Shown: piece after piece, positions 44,910 through 53,515 of the stretch
How positions within the stretch are numbered: the first letter of the stretch is position 1
Layout: each line of letters begins with the position of its first letter
Origin: Bacteroidales bacterium
Lineage (GTDB): Bacteria > Bacteroidota > Bacteroidia > Bacteroidales > VadinHA17
DNA: 64,000 nt
Direction of reading: 5' to 3'
NCBI GenBank assembly: GCA_022865305.1
Contig: JALHSP010000062.1
Coordinates: 124,001-188,000 of the forward strand
Notes under the pieces: model-generated
The model's input: only the letters and a program-made list of their open reading frames with translations
The model's database searches: none
What the model was told of the DNA's origin: nothing
Position numbers and translations under genes: made by a program

Positions 44910-44939
44910 CAAAAGTAAGCTATTTTTTAAAAATCCAAA
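44910..44939 (-). promoter_or_regulatory. Promoter of pheL-pheA operon
   Basis: On the minus strand TTTG (44936-44939), 18 bases, TACTTTTG (44910-44917): a match to the Bacteroidota -33/-7 consensus, about 20 bases before the pheL ATG. Confidence 0.65.
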
Positions 44940-45023
44940 GAAAAAGATATATTTTCTTTCAATATTATTAATTTTTTAAAGAGCTCATGAGGGTGTATTA
45001 AAAGTCGTCCCAACCACCCCTTC

Positions 45024-45059
45024 ATGAACATTTGTTCATCCGTTGGCTGAAGCCAACGG
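45024..45059. repeat. Double palindrome at the hisIE 3' end
   Basis: ATGAACA/TGTTCAT (45024-45039) and CCGTTGGCT/AGCCAACGG (45040-45059, 9-bp perfect stem, GA loop) lie side by side. The second encodes the last residues of HisIE (PLASANG), and the first contains the TGA stop. A T-run is absent, so terminator function is uncertain. Confidence 0.65.
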
Positions 45060-45647
45060 TAAGTGACGTCTAAGCAAACATTCTTCAATATCAGTTAAGC
45101 TGACGCCCTTTGCTTTTAATAAAATCAGTAAGTGATAAAGCAGGTCAGCAGCTTCGTTTTTGAAAAGGTCGATATTATCATCTTTTGCTTCTATGATTAA
45201 TTCGACAGTTTCCTCACCGACTTTCTGAGCGGCTTTGTTTATTCCCTGCCGGAAGATTTTGTTAGTATATGAATCCGGAACATTATCCTCAATTCTTTGA
45301 TTTATTACCTGTTCGAGCTTATAAATAAATCCCTTCGATATCGTCTCATTAAAGCATGAGTTGGTACCAGTATGGCATACTGGTCCTTCAGGATTTACTT
45401 TGACAAGTAACGAATCATTGTCACAATCCGGCTTAATCTCAACGACATTCAGATAATTGCCTGATGTCTCACCTTTTGTCCACAGACGGTTTTTATTCCT
45501 GCTGAAAAATGTCACTTTTCCTTCATTCAATGTCTTTGCCAGCGCTTCTTCATTCATAAAGCCTACCATCAGCACGTGCAGGGTTGTATTATCCTGTATT
45601 ACAACAGGTACCAGGCCGTTGCCTTTACTAAAATTGATTTGGTTCAT
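45036..45647 (-). CDS. hisIE: Bifunctional phosphoribosyl-AMP cyclohydrolase / phosphoribosyl-ATP pyrophosphatase
   Basis: A protein of 203 residues. The HisI domain (~1-105) has MVGFMNEEAL, TFFSRNKNRLWTKGETSGN, and zinc ligands in DCDNDSLL and CHTGTNSCF. The HisE domain (~110-195) has SYTNKIFRQGINKAAQKVGEETVELIIEAKD and LYHLLILLKAKG. It does steps 2 and 3 of histidine synthesis. It is the last gene of the his operon, separated from hisF by 218 bp that hold a MITE-like element. Its last seven or so residues are encoded by a palindromic repeat. Confidence 0.94.
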   Translation of the reverse strand: MNQINFSKGNGLVPVVIQDNTTLHVLMVGFMNEEALAKTLNEGKVTFFSRNKNRLWTKGETSGNYLNVVEIKPDCDNDSLLVKVNPEGPVCHTGTNSCFNETISKGFIYKLEQVINQRIEDNVPDSYTNKIFRQGINKAAQKVGEETVELIIEAKDDNIDLFKNEAADLLYHLLILLKAKGVSLTDIEECLLRRHLPLASANG

Positions 45648-45731
45648 ATTATCTAACTATTTAAATTTTAAATTTGGTTTTTCCTCTTATTTTATCATGA
45701 ACTCATCCCCCAACCCCCTTCTACTATTCTT

Positions 45732-45849
45732 ATGTACTCACCCCCAACCCCCTCTTTTACGAAGTAGAGAGGGGGTTAAGATACAGTTTATGAGAGCATT
45801 CCCCCTCTTTGCAATAGCAGAGAGGGGGAAAACAAAGGGGTGAGTACAT
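45732..45849. repeat. MITE-like element with perfect 13-bp terminal inverted repeats
   Basis: ATGTACTCACCCC at 45732-45744 and its exact reverse complement at 45837-45849 bound a 118-bp element. It contains two hairpins with CCCCCTCT/AGAGGGGG stems. It has no ORF. It interrupts the his operon between hisF and hisIE. The relative at 19021 has the same ends. Confidence 0.75.
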
Positions 45850-45865
45850 GTACAATAAAGAGGAG

Positions 45866-46621
45866 TCAGCTCCTAATTGCAATTCCTTCATTAATAAGGT
45901 ATCTCTTAAGTTCTCTTATGTCAATTTCCCCGTAATGGAAAATACTTGCCGCTAAGGCGGCGCTGCATCCGGTTTCAGTAAAGACTTCTTTGAAGTGTTC
46001 CATTTTTCCTGCTCCGCCTGATGCAATAACAGGAATATTCAATATTCTTGTCACCTCCCTGGTTATTTCAACAGAAAATCCTGATTTTGTCCCGTCAGTA
46101 TTCATTGAGGTCAGCAATATTTCACCGGCACCCATTTTCTCGGCACAGGTTGCCCAGTCGATGGTTTTCAGGGATGTGGCTGTCCGTCCTCCGTCAACAA
46201 ATACACTCCAAACATTACTGACAAACATAGTGTCAATTGCAATAACAACGCATTGACTTCCAAATTGATCGGCGATTTCCGCAATTAACCGGTGATTCCT
46301 GACTGCCGCTGAATTTATGCTCACCTTATCTGCACCGGCTTTAATCAGATCTGAAACATCATCCAGAGTATTAATTCCGCCACCTGCTGTGAACGGAATA
46401 TTGATCTCCCCTGCAATTCTTTCCACAAGTCCTGCAAGAGCTTTACGGTTTTCAATGGTAGCGGTGATATCCAGAAACACCAGTTCGTCAGCACCCTGCC
46501 GAACGTAGGATTTTGCAAGCTCAACAGGATCACCGGCATCTTTGATGTTAACAAAATTAATACCCTTGACAGTGCGTCCTTCCCGTATGTCGAGACATGG
46601 AATAATTCGTTTCTTTAACAT
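45866..46621 (-). CDS. hisF: Imidazole glycerol phosphate synthase cyclase subunit
   Basis: A protein of 251 residues, a (beta/alpha)8 barrel. [16 protein letters not shown] holds the N-terminal catalytic Asp, [12 protein letters not shown] and [11 protein letters not shown] bind phosphate, and VIAIDTMFV has the second catalytic Asp near residue 130. With HisH it forms imidazole glycerol phosphate and AICAR from PRFAR. It overlaps hisA by 7 bp. Confidence 0.95.
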   Translation of the reverse strand: MLKKRIIPCLDIREGRTVKGINFVNIKDAGDPVELAKSYVRQGADELVFLDITATIENRKALAGLVERIAGEINIPFTAGGGINTLDDVSDLIKAGADKVSINSAAVRNHRLIAEIADQFGSQCVVIAIDTMFVSNVWSVFVDGGRTATSLKTIDWATCAEKMGAGEILLTSMNTDGTKSGFSVEITREVTRILNIPVIASGGAGKMEHFKEVFTETGCSAALAASIFHYGEIDIRELKRYLINEGIAIRS

Positions 46622-47328
46622 AACCTGCTTAAATCTTTTAAGGTTAGCTTCCCTTCATATATTGCTTTCCCGATAATTGTACCTTCACACCCGATTTTAT
46701 CCATTTCTTCTATATCCTCAACTGATGAGATCCCGCCACTGGAAATAAGCTTTATACCCGGTATTTTAAGGATTTCTTTATAAAGACCAGTCGAAGGACC
46801 CCGGAGCATGCCATCTTTGTCTATATCAGTACAAATTGTATATTTTACTCCTTTCGCCCGGTAATCAGCTATAAAGCTCATAATTTCTTTATCAGAGCCT
46901 TCTGTCCATCCGCTGGTTGATACCTTGCGTTTCCTGACATCTGCACCAAGGATAATCTTTTCCTGACCGAATTCCGCCAGCCATTTCAGAAAAAGCTGGG
47001 GATCTAAGACAGCTATACTTCCGAGAGTTACCTGAGATGCGCCGCAATTAAAAGCAGCCTGAAGATCCTCTAGAGATCTGACTCCTCCTCCAAAGTCAAT
47101 CTTCAGTCTTGTTTTACCTGAGATCTTTTCCAGGATTTTATAATTGACGGTCTTTTTATTTTTTGCACCATCAAGATCAACAAGGTGGAGATATTCAATA
47201 CCATTGCATTCGATTTCCTTTGCAACTTCAAGAGGATTCTCATTATAGACTTTTACTTTATTGTAGTCCCCTTTTATCAGGCGCACACATTTCCCGTTAA
47301 GTATATCGAGAGCAACTATTATTCTCAT
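46615..47328 (-). CDS. hisA: Phosphoribosylformimino-5-aminoimidazole carboxamide ribotide isomerase
   Basis: A protein of 237 residues, homologous in fold to His[21 protein letters not shown] carries the catalytic Asp, [23 protein letters not shown] and [13 protein letters not shown] complete the phosphate sites. It catalyses the Amadori rearrangement of ProFAR to PRFAR. It overlaps hisH by 4 bp. Confidence 0.95.
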   Translation of the reverse strand: MRIIVALDILNGKCVRLIKGDYNKVKVYNENPLEVAKEIECNGIEYLHLVDLDGAKNKKTVNYKILEKISGKTRLKIDFGGGVRSLEDLQAAFNCGASQVTLGSIAVLDPQLFLKWLAEFGQEKIILGADVRKRKVSTSGWTEGSDKEIMSFIADYRAKGVKYTICTDIDKDGMLRGPSTGLYKEILKIPGIKLISSGGISSVEDIEEMDKIGCEGTIIGKAIYEGKLTLKDLSRLC

Positions 47329-47903
47329 AGCTGTAAAAAATTATTCAGTATCCTGGCCCCAGTTTCAGCTGATTTCTCAGGATGAAACTGGGTTCCGAAA
47401 AAATTACCATTCTGCATTGCTGCGCTGAATGGCAGTATATAATTGCAAACCGCAGTAGTCTGAGATGATATTTCAGCATAATAGCTATGAACATAATAAA
47501 CGTCCTCTTCAATGCTGATGCCATTGAAAAGATCTCCTTTCACTGAAGAAAAATTATTCCATCCCATATGAGGCACTTTATCAGTTTGTGGAAACATCCT
47601 CACTACAGTGTCAAAAATTTTCAGACCGCCTGTATTACCTTCCTCTGAATAACTGCACATCAGCTGCAGTCCAAGGCAGATGCCCAGCACAGGCTGCTTC
47701 AAAGATGCTATCAGATGGTCAAGCTCTCTTTCTTTCAGATAATTCATTGCTGAGCTTGCTTCACCGACCCCGGGGAAAATTACTTTATCGGCTTTAAGGA
47801 TTTCATTTTTGTCATCAGTTATGACAGACTTATGCCCAAGCCTTGACACCCCGTTTTGCACGGACCTGATATTGCCTGCATTATATTTTATTATCGCAAT
47901 CAT
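47325..47903 (-). CDS. hisH: Imidazole glycerol phosphate synthase glutaminase subunit
   Basis: A protein of 192 residues, class I glutamine amidotransferase. It starts [34 protein letters not shown] contains the nucleophilic Cys, and [10 protein letters not shown] the His/Glu pair. It feeds ammonia to HisF. It overlaps hisB by 4 bp, so translation is probably coupled. Confidence 0.95.
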   Translation of the reverse strand: MIAIIKYNAGNIRSVQNGVSRLGHKSVITDDKNEILKADKVIFPGVGEASSAMNYLKERELDHLIASLKQPVLGICLGLQLMCSYSEEGNTGGLKIFDTVVRMFPQTDKVPHMGWNNFSSVKGDLFNGISIEEDVYYVHSYYAEISSQTTAVCNYILPFSAAMQNGNFFGTQFHPEKSAETGARILNNFLQL

Positions 47904-48988
47904 ATTTCCCCCTTTGTAGATGGGCGTTCAAAATTATCTGATTGTTTTACGGCCATTTTAAGTGCTCTGGCAACTGCTTTAAAAACTGCTTCGATCTTAT
48001 GATGGTCATTACTTCCTTCTGCATGGATGTTCAGATTGCATTTAGCATTATCGCTGAACGACTTAAAGAAATGACTGAACATTTCTGTCGGCATTTCCCC
48101 AAGTTTTGTACTTGTGAATTCAACATGCCAGACAAGCCATGATCTCCCTCCGAGATCAAGGGCAACCTGTGCAAGGCAATCGTCCATTGGCAGGACAAAA
48201 CTATATCTTTCAATTCCCTTTTTGCTTCCAAGTGCCTTCAGAAAAGCTTCACCCAGGCAGATTGCCAGATCCTCAATCAGGTGATGGCTGTCAACTCCGG
48301 TATCACCTCTGGCATCTATATTCAGGTCGAAATTACCGTGAACTGCAATCTGGCTGAGCATGTGGTCAAAAAACCCTATACCGGTACTGATTTTACTTTT
48401 TCCGGTTCCATCAATATTAAGCACAATCCGGATATCCGTTTCTTTCGTTTTCCTTTCAACAGAAGATGTTCTGGGTATTGATTTAAGGTACTTATATATT
48501 TCATTCCAGTCAGTTGTGGAAAGAACAGCATCTGCAGAATTCTTTTCATTGAAAAAGATAGCATTATATCCAAGATTCTTTGCAAATTCAATGTCTGTCG
48601 GCCTGTCCCCGATTACGTAAGATCTTTTCAGGTCAATACCTTTCGCCATGTATCTGACAAGCATACCAGTCGCGGGTTTACGGGTGGGTGCATTTTCTTC
48701 CGGGAATGTCCTGTCAATAAAAATCTCGGAGAATTGCACGCCTTCATCTTTAAGTATTTGCAGCATTTTATTGTGTGCCGGCCAGAAGGTCTCTTCAGGA
48801 AAAGATTTCGTTCCGAGCCCATCCTGGTTGGTTACCATTACCATCTCGAAATCTGTTTCCCTGGCAATTTTTGAAAGACCGGTTATTGCCCCCGGGTTGA
48901 ACCTGAACTTTTCAATGCTGTCAACCTGTTCATCTTCAGGCTCGGTAAGAATAGTGCCATCCCTGTCAATAAAGAGTGCCTTCTTCAT
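47900..48988 (-). CDS. hisB: Bifunctional histidinol-phosphatase / imidazoleglycerol-phosphate dehydratase
   Basis: A protein of 362 residues. The N-terminal HAD phosphatase (~1-165) has [12 protein letters not shown] with Asp8 and Asp10, and ITNQDGLG-like VTNQDGLGT. The dehydratase (~170-360) has [35 protein letters not shown] and [18 protein letters not shown], the metal-binding His motifs. The fusion matches the gammaproteobacterial and Bacteroidota type. It overlaps hisC by 4 bp. Confidence 0.95.
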   Translation of the reverse strand: MKKALFIDRDGTILTEPEDEQVDSIEKFRFNPGAITGLSKIARETDFEMVMVTNQDGLGTKSFPEETFWPAHNKMLQILKDEGVQFSEIFIDRTFPEENAPTRKPATGMLVRYMAKGIDLKRSYVIGDRPTDIEFAKNLGYNAIFFNEKNSADAVLSTTDWNEIYKYLKSIPRTSSVERKTKETDIRIVLNIDGTGKSKISTGIGFFDHMLSQIAVHGNFDLNIDARGDTGVDSHHLIEDLAICLGEAFLKALGSKKGIERYSFVLPMDDCLAQVALDLGGRSWLVWHVEFTSTKLGEMPTEMFSHFFKSFSDNAKCNLNIHAEGSNDHHKIEAVFKAVARALKMAVKQSDNFERPSTKGEI

Positions 48989-50016
48989 ATTTCAATTGTT
49001 TTTAGTGCTTTGATAAGTTCATTATCTTCAGTTTTTGTCCCGACAGTAATTCTCAGACAATTATCGATCACGCTGCTGCGATTTCTTACAATTATTCCCC
49101 TGTCAACAAGAGTATTATAGATAAAACCGGCATCTTTAACCTTGACCAGGAGGAAATTGGCATCAGACGGAAAAACCTGTTTAGTAAAAGGTAATTTGTA
49201 TAAAGCTGCCGTAAGCCGTTCTCTTTCTTCCTTAATTTTTCTTACCTGGATTTTATATTCATTGATCTTCCCGAGTTTTTGAAGTACAGCTTTCTGGTTT
49301 ATTGTACTGATATTATAAGGTGGTTTCATCTTGTTGAAATAGTGAATGATATCGGGACTTGTAAAAGCCATTCCGACTCTGACCGAAGCCAGGCCGAATG
49401 CTTTACTGAATGTCTGCATTACAATCAGATTCCGAAAACTTGTTATCCTGTCCAGTAATGAAGGCTTATCAGCGAAATCGATATAAGCTTCATCTACCAG
49501 CACTATCCCGTCAAAATTCACAATAATCTGTTCAAGAACGTGTCGGTCAATGCAGTTTCCGGTTGGATTATTCGGCGAACAGATCAGGATCAGTTTCAGG
49601 GTTACATCTGATAACCATGGTATTACATCATCAAAATTAACCTGGAAGTTTTTATCGAGAGGTATTTTGATAATGTTGACATCGTTTGCTGAAGCGGACA
49701 CTTCATACATCCCGTAAGAGGGGGTAAAGGTAAGTGCCTTATCAGCGCCGGGTTTGCAGAATATCCTGAAGCACAGGTCAATTATCTCATCACTGCCGTT
49801 ACCGAGGAATATCATATCCTCCGGCACTCCTTTAATCATGCTGACAGAAGCTTTCAGCTCTTTCTGGTAAGGATCAGGATACCGGTTCAGGGCACCATAT
49901 GGATTCTCATTGGCATCAAGAAATATTCCATCACCGCCATGATATTCATCCCTTGCACAGGAATAGGGCTTCAAGGCTTTTACATTATCTCTGACAAGCT
50001 TATTAAGATCAAACAT
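48985..50016 (-). CDS. hisC: Histidinol-phosphate aminotransferase
   Basis: A protein of 343 residues, fold-type I PLP enzyme. [18 protein letters not shown] is the family start motif, [15 protein letters not shown] binds PLP phosphate, CSPNNPTGN and LVDEAYIDF are conserved, and [16 protein letters not shown] has the PLP lysine. It transaminates imidazole acetol-phosphate. It overlaps hisD by 8 bp. Confidence 0.95.
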   Translation of the reverse strand: MFDLNKLVRDNVKALKPYSCARDEYHGGDGIFLDANENPYGALNRYPDPYQKELKASVSMIKGVPEDMIFLGNGSDEIIDLCFRIFCKPGADKALTFTPSYGMYEVSASANDVNIIKIPLDKNFQVNFDDVIPWLSDVTLKLILICSPNNPTGNCIDRHVLEQIIVNFDGIVLVDEAYIDFADKPSLLDRITSFRNLIVMQTFSKAFGLASVRVGMAFTSPDIIHYFNKMKPPYNISTINQKAVLQKLGKINEYKIQVRKIKEERERLTAALYKLPFTKQVFPSDANFLLVKVKDAGFIYNTLVDRGIIVRNRSSVIDNCLRITVGTKTEDNELIKALKTIEI

Positions 50017-51298
50017 TTTTCAAACTTTTTAACCGGATATCTACTGCATTTTTATGACCGGCAAGAAGCTCTGCCTCGGCCATTAATCCAATAACTGGTC
50101 CCAGGTTTACGATACCATTCCTGCTTACTTCCTGGAATGAAATCTTTTTCAGGAAGCTGTCAGTTGATATCCCGCTAAAGCTTCTGGCAAAACCGTTTGT
50201 CGGGAGGGTATGGTTTGTACCCGAGGCATAATCACCTGCACTTTCGCAGCTGTATTCACCCAGGAAAACGGATCCGGCATTTACTACCTTTTCTGCAAAC
50301 TTTTCTGCTCCCGTGGTATTGATAATCAGGTGTTCGGGAGCATAAATATTACTGAAACATATGCAGTCCTCCAGCGAAGAAAGAAGAATGATCATGCTGC
50401 CTTCAAGTGCCTCGCAGGCAATTTTTTTCCTTGGCAGCCTGAGTACCTGTACATCCACTTCGCTCTTTACTTTTTCCAGCATGGCCTTATTATCGGTAAG
50501 GAATATAACCTGGCTGTCGGTACTATGTTCAGCCTGTGAAAGGAGATCAGATGCTATAAACGCGGGATTTGCTGTTATGTCGGCGATGATCAGCAGTTCA
50601 CTCGGACCGGCCGGCATATCAATTGAAATACCTTCCTGCTGAACCATTTCCTTGGCTTTGGTAACAAACTGGTTCCCCGGCCCGAAGATCTTATAAACCA
50701 TGGGTACGCTTTCAGTGCCAAAAGCCATCGCTGCAATTGCCTGGGCTCCTCCGATTTTAAAAATATCAGTTACCCCGGTTAACATGGAAGCATAAAGGAT
50801 CAACGGATTTATTTTGCCGTCCGGACCCGGAGGAGTGCACAGGATAATCTCTTTACAACCTGCAATTTTTGCAGGGATTGCCAGCATCAGAACAGTAGAG
50901 AAAAGCGGGGCACTGCCTCCGGGAATGTAAAGTCCAGCTTTTTCTATTGCGACATTTTTTCTCCAGCAGCTTACACCCTCAGATGTTTCGATGACCTGCT
51001 CCTGGATAAGTTGTGCCCTGTGGAATTTCTCTATGTTGTTTTTAGCGACCTGAATCGCAGCTTTAAGGTTTTCCGGAACAAGATCAACTGATTGCTGAAT
51101 TTCTGCCGGTGATACTTTCAGAGAGGTGAGTTTTATGCCGTCAAATTTTTCTGAATATTCGAAAATCGCTTTGTCACCTTCCGACTTAACCCGCCTGAGG
51201 ATGCTGCTGACAATATCATCAAGTTGTGATTTCTCAATTGCAGGTCGCCTGCAAAGCTCTTCCCAGTTTTCTTTTTTTGGAAATAATATAGTTCTCAT
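50009..51298 (-). CDS. hisD: Histidinol dehydrogenase
   Basis: A protein of 429 residues, close to the family norm. VPGGSAPLFSTVLMLAIPAKIAG-like segments (written here in part), KIGGAQAIAAMAFGTESVP, FGPGNQFVTKAKEMVQQ, DMPAGPSELLIIAD and SQAEHSTDSQVI contain the zinc and substrate residues. It oxidises histidinol to histidine in two NAD-dependent steps. Its start codon overlaps the hisG stop by one base. Confidence 0.95.
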   Translation of the reverse strand: MRTILFPKKENWEELCRRPAIEKSQLDDIVSSILRRVKSEGDKAIFEYSEKFDGIKLTSLKVSPAEIQQSVDLVPENLKAAIQVAKNNIEKFHRAQLIQEQVIETSEGVSCWRKNVAIEKAGLYIPGGSAPLFSTVLMLAIPAKIAGCKEIILCTPPGPDGKINPLILYASMLTGVTDIFKIGGAQAIAAMAFGTESVPMVYKIFGPGNQFVTKAKEMVQQEGISIDMPAGPSELLIIADITANPAFIASDLLSQAEHSTDSQVIFLTDNKAMLEKVKSEVDVQVLRLPRKKIACEALEGSMIILLSSLEDCICFSNIYAPEHLIINTTGAEKFAEKVVNAGSVFLGEYSCESAGDYASGTNHTLPTNGFARSFSGISTDSFLKKISFQEVSRNGIVNLGPVIGLMAEAELLAGHKNAVDIRLKSLKNV

Positions 51299-52155
51299 TA
51301 CAGTACCATTTTCTCGATTGATATTACCAGGATTCCTTCAGCTCCTGCATTTTTCAGCTGGTTTATTCTTTCCCAGAATTCATCCTCTTTTACTACTGAA
51401 TGAAGGCTGCACCAGCCTTTTTTCGCTAACGGAAGTACCGTAGGACTTTTCATCCCGGGTAGGATCTTGCAGATTTCGGGTATAGCCTCCTCCGGTGCAT
51501 TTAAAAGGATATATTTATTCTCCTTCGCATTTTTAACCGCCCTGATCCTGAAAAGCAGCTTATCCAGGATATCCTGTTTTTCAGTACTCAGGTTTTTATT
51601 TGAAATTACTACTGCCTGGCTTTTAAGAATAGTCTCTGCTTCACGTAATCCGTTGGTAAGCAGGGTACTGCCAGAGCTGACTATATCGCATATCGCATCG
51701 GCAAGACCTATACCCGGAGCAATTTCAACACTGCCGCTGATCTCTTCAATTTCTGCTTCGATCTCATTCTTCCTGAAGAAATCTGAAAGAAGCTTCGGGT
51801 AACTTGTTGCCACTTTTTTATTCATGAAATAAGAAAGTCCGGGATAGACTTCGTCTTTCGGGATAGCAAGACTTAACCTGCACTGGGCAAAACCAAGCTG
51901 CTCCACAATCCTGACATCCTTGTCCTTTTCATAAACCATGTTTTCTCCCAGGATTCCAATATCAGCAACCTTTTGTTCAACATACTGAGGGATATCATCA
52001 TCTCTGAGAAACAGGATCTCGACAGGAAAATTTCTGGCTGTCGTTTTAAGGACACCCGGACCGTTAAAGAATTTAATACCACACTCTTCAAGCAACCTGT
52101 GAGAGTTTTCACTCAGTCGTCCGCTCTTTTGAATTGCAATTTTCAGTTCACTCAT
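51298..52155 (-). CDS. hisG: ATP phosphoribosyltransferase, long form
   Basis: A protein of 285 residues. The catalytic part has KIAIQKSGRLSENSHRLLEE, DIGILGENMVYE, and the PRPP loop IVSSGSTLLTNGLREAE. The C-terminal ~75 residues (CKILPGMKSPTVLPLAKKGWCSLHSVV, GAEGILVISIEKM) are the HisG_C regulatory domain of the long form, which binds histidine. It catalyses the first committed step. It is the first gene of the operon, behind the hisL attenuator. Confidence 0.95.
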   Translation of the reverse strand: MSELKIAIQKSGRLSENSHRLLEECGIKFFNGPGVLKTTARNFPVEILFLRDDDIPQYVEQKVADIGILGENMVYEKDKDVRIVEQLGFAQCRLSLAIPKDEVYPGLSYFMNKKVATSYPKLLSDFFRKNEIEAEIEEISGSVEIAPGIGLADAICDIVSSGSTLLTNGLREAETILKSQAVVISNKNLSTEKQDILDKLLFRIRAVKNAKENKYILLNAPEEAIPEICKILPGMKSPTVLPLAKKGWCSLHSVVKEDEFWERINQLKNAGAEGILVISIEKMVL

Positions 52156-52168
52156 TTTTATATAAATT

Positions 52169-52200
52169 AAAAAACCCGCCTTGTTTGTTCAGACGGGTTT
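52169..52200 (-). terminator. Attenuator terminator upstream of hisG
   Basis: On the minus strand AAACCCGTC, an 11-base-scale loop, then GGCGGGTTTTTT (52169-52200). A 9-bp stem with one G-U pair is followed by a T run. It lies 25 bp after the hisL stop and 13 bp before the hisG ATG. An earlier small stem CTTGC/GCGAG inside hisL could serve as the pause hairpin. Confidence 0.8.
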
Positions 52201-52225
52201 ATGATATTCTTAAAGTACATACATA

Positions 52226-52288
52226 TCATTTCATTCTCGCCTGAAAGCAAGTATGAAAATGATGATGGTGTAACATTTTATAAGCCAT
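52226..52288 (-). CDS. hisL: His leader peptide
   Basis: A 20-codon frame starting MAYKML, then HHHHF and H (five His within six codons: CAC CAT CAT CAT TTT CAT), ending TCFQARMK. The His run followed by a rho-independent terminator and hisG is a textbook his attenuator. Stalling at the His codons during starvation would allow read-through. Confidence 0.88.
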   Translation of the reverse strand: MAYKMLHHHHFHTCFQARMK

Positions 52289-52306
52289 TTCTTAAGATTA
52301 TTAATA

Positions 52307-52338
52307 CAAAGATAGTAAAAAATTAACAAATATCAAAA
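52307..52338 (-). promoter_or_regulatory. Promoter of the his operon
   Basis: On the minus strand TTTTG (52334-52338), 19 bases, TATCTTTG (52307-52314): an exact TAnnTTTG -7 element and well-spaced -33. The hisL ATG follows about 18 bases later. Confidence 0.7.
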
Positions 52339-52363
52339 CAAGTCACTAAAATCCTATGTTTTA

Positions 52364-52394
52364 CCCCCCAACCCCCCAAAATGGGGCAGGGGGG
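52364..52394. repeat. Single-hairpin CCCCCC element
   Basis: CCCCCCAACCCCCC, AAAAT, GGGGCAGGGGGG, nearly the copy at 17627 with a shorter right arm. It starts 5 bp beyond the leuB stop codon and separates the leu operon from the his promoter. Confidence 0.75.
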
Positions 52395-52398
52395 CTTC

Positions 52399-53460
52399 TT
52401 ATACTCTTGCAGCAACAAGGTCGCCAACTTCAGTAGTGGAATATCCCATACGGCCTGCTCCCATATCTTTTAATTTGTTGGCTGTCACATCCATGATAGC
52501 AGATTCGACAGCACGGCCAGCCTTTTCTTCACCCAGATGCTCGAGCATCATTGCTCCGCATGAAATGGCGGCAAGAGGATTGATAACATTTTTGCCTGTA
52601 TATTTCGGAGCAGAACCGCCAATTGGTTCAAACATCGAAACACCTTCAGGATTAATATTTCCACCTGCAGCAATGCCCATTCCACCCTGTGTTATTGCTC
52701 CAAGATCAGTTATAATATCCCCAAACATATTGCCGGTAACAATAACATCGAACCATTCAGGATTCTTTATCATCCACATGCATGTTGCATCTACATGATA
52801 ATACTCACGTGTTATATCGGGATAATCGGCTTTGCCAATTTCATGGAATGCTCTCTCCCAGAGATCATAAACATAAGTCAATACATTCGTCTTACCACAA
52901 AGGGCGAGTGTGTTTTTCTTTTTTCTTTTCCTTGTATATTCAAATGCATACCTCAGGCAACGGTCAACCTGCATACGGGTATATACCATATTCTGAATTG
53001 CAACTTCATGAGGAGTGCCTTTAAGGGTAACACCTCCCATACCTGTATAAACATCACCTGTATTTTCCCTGACAACTACATAATCTATATGCTCCGGCCC
53101 TTTATCTTTCAGGGGAGTAGAGACACCCGGGTATAGTTTAACCGGACGAAGATTAATATACTGATCCAGTTCAAAACGAAGCTTCAGGAGAATCCCCTTC
53201 TCAAGAATGCCTGGTTTTACATCAGGATGACCGATGGCACCCAGAAGAATAGAATCAAACTTTCTTAACTGATCTGGCGCTGAATCGGGAAGTACTTCGC
53301 CTGTTCTCAGATAGCGTTCTCCTCCAAAGTCGAATTCTTCAAAATTTAGTTTAAATCCGAATTTTGAAGCAACGGCATTGAGTACTTTTTTACCTTCCCT
53401 GACAACTTCGGGACCTGTACCATCGCCAGGTATAACTGCAATATTATATGATTTGCTCAT
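52399..53460 (-). CDS. leuB: 3-isopropylmalate dehydrogenase
   Basis: A protein of 353 residues. IAVIPGDGTGPEVVREG at the start, VVRENTGDVYTGMGG (substrate contact), YVDATCMWMIKNPEWFDVIV-like segment (DATCMWMI) with the metal Asp, and GGSAPKYTGKNVINPLAAI near the C-terminus identify the NAD-dependent decarboxylating dehydrogenase family. It makes 4-methyl-2-oxopentanoate; with cimA upstream it could also act on 3-methylmalate for isoleucine. It is last in the ilv-leu series, 55 bp after cimA. Confidence 0.92.
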   Translation of the reverse strand: MSKSYNIAVIPGDGTGPEVVREGKKVLNAVASKFGFKLNFEEFDFGGERYLRTGEVLPDSAPDQLRKFDSILLGAIGHPDVKPGILEKGILLKLRFELDQYINLRPVKLYPGVSTPLKDKGPEHIDYVVVRENTGDVYTGMGGVTLKGTPHEVAIQNMVYTRMQVDRCLRYAFEYTRKRKKKNTLALCGKTNVLTYVYDLWERAFHEIGKADYPDITREYYHVDATCMWMIKNPEWFDVIVTGNMFGDIITDLGAITQGGMGIAAGGNINPEGVSMFEPIGGSAPKYTGKNVINPLAAISCGAMMLEHLGEEKAGRAVESAIMDVTANKLKDMGAGRMGYSTTEVGDLVAARV

Positions 53461-53515
53461 GAATATATCGTTGTTTATAGCTTTTCATTTAAAGTATAAT
53501 AATTGTCTATTTGAT

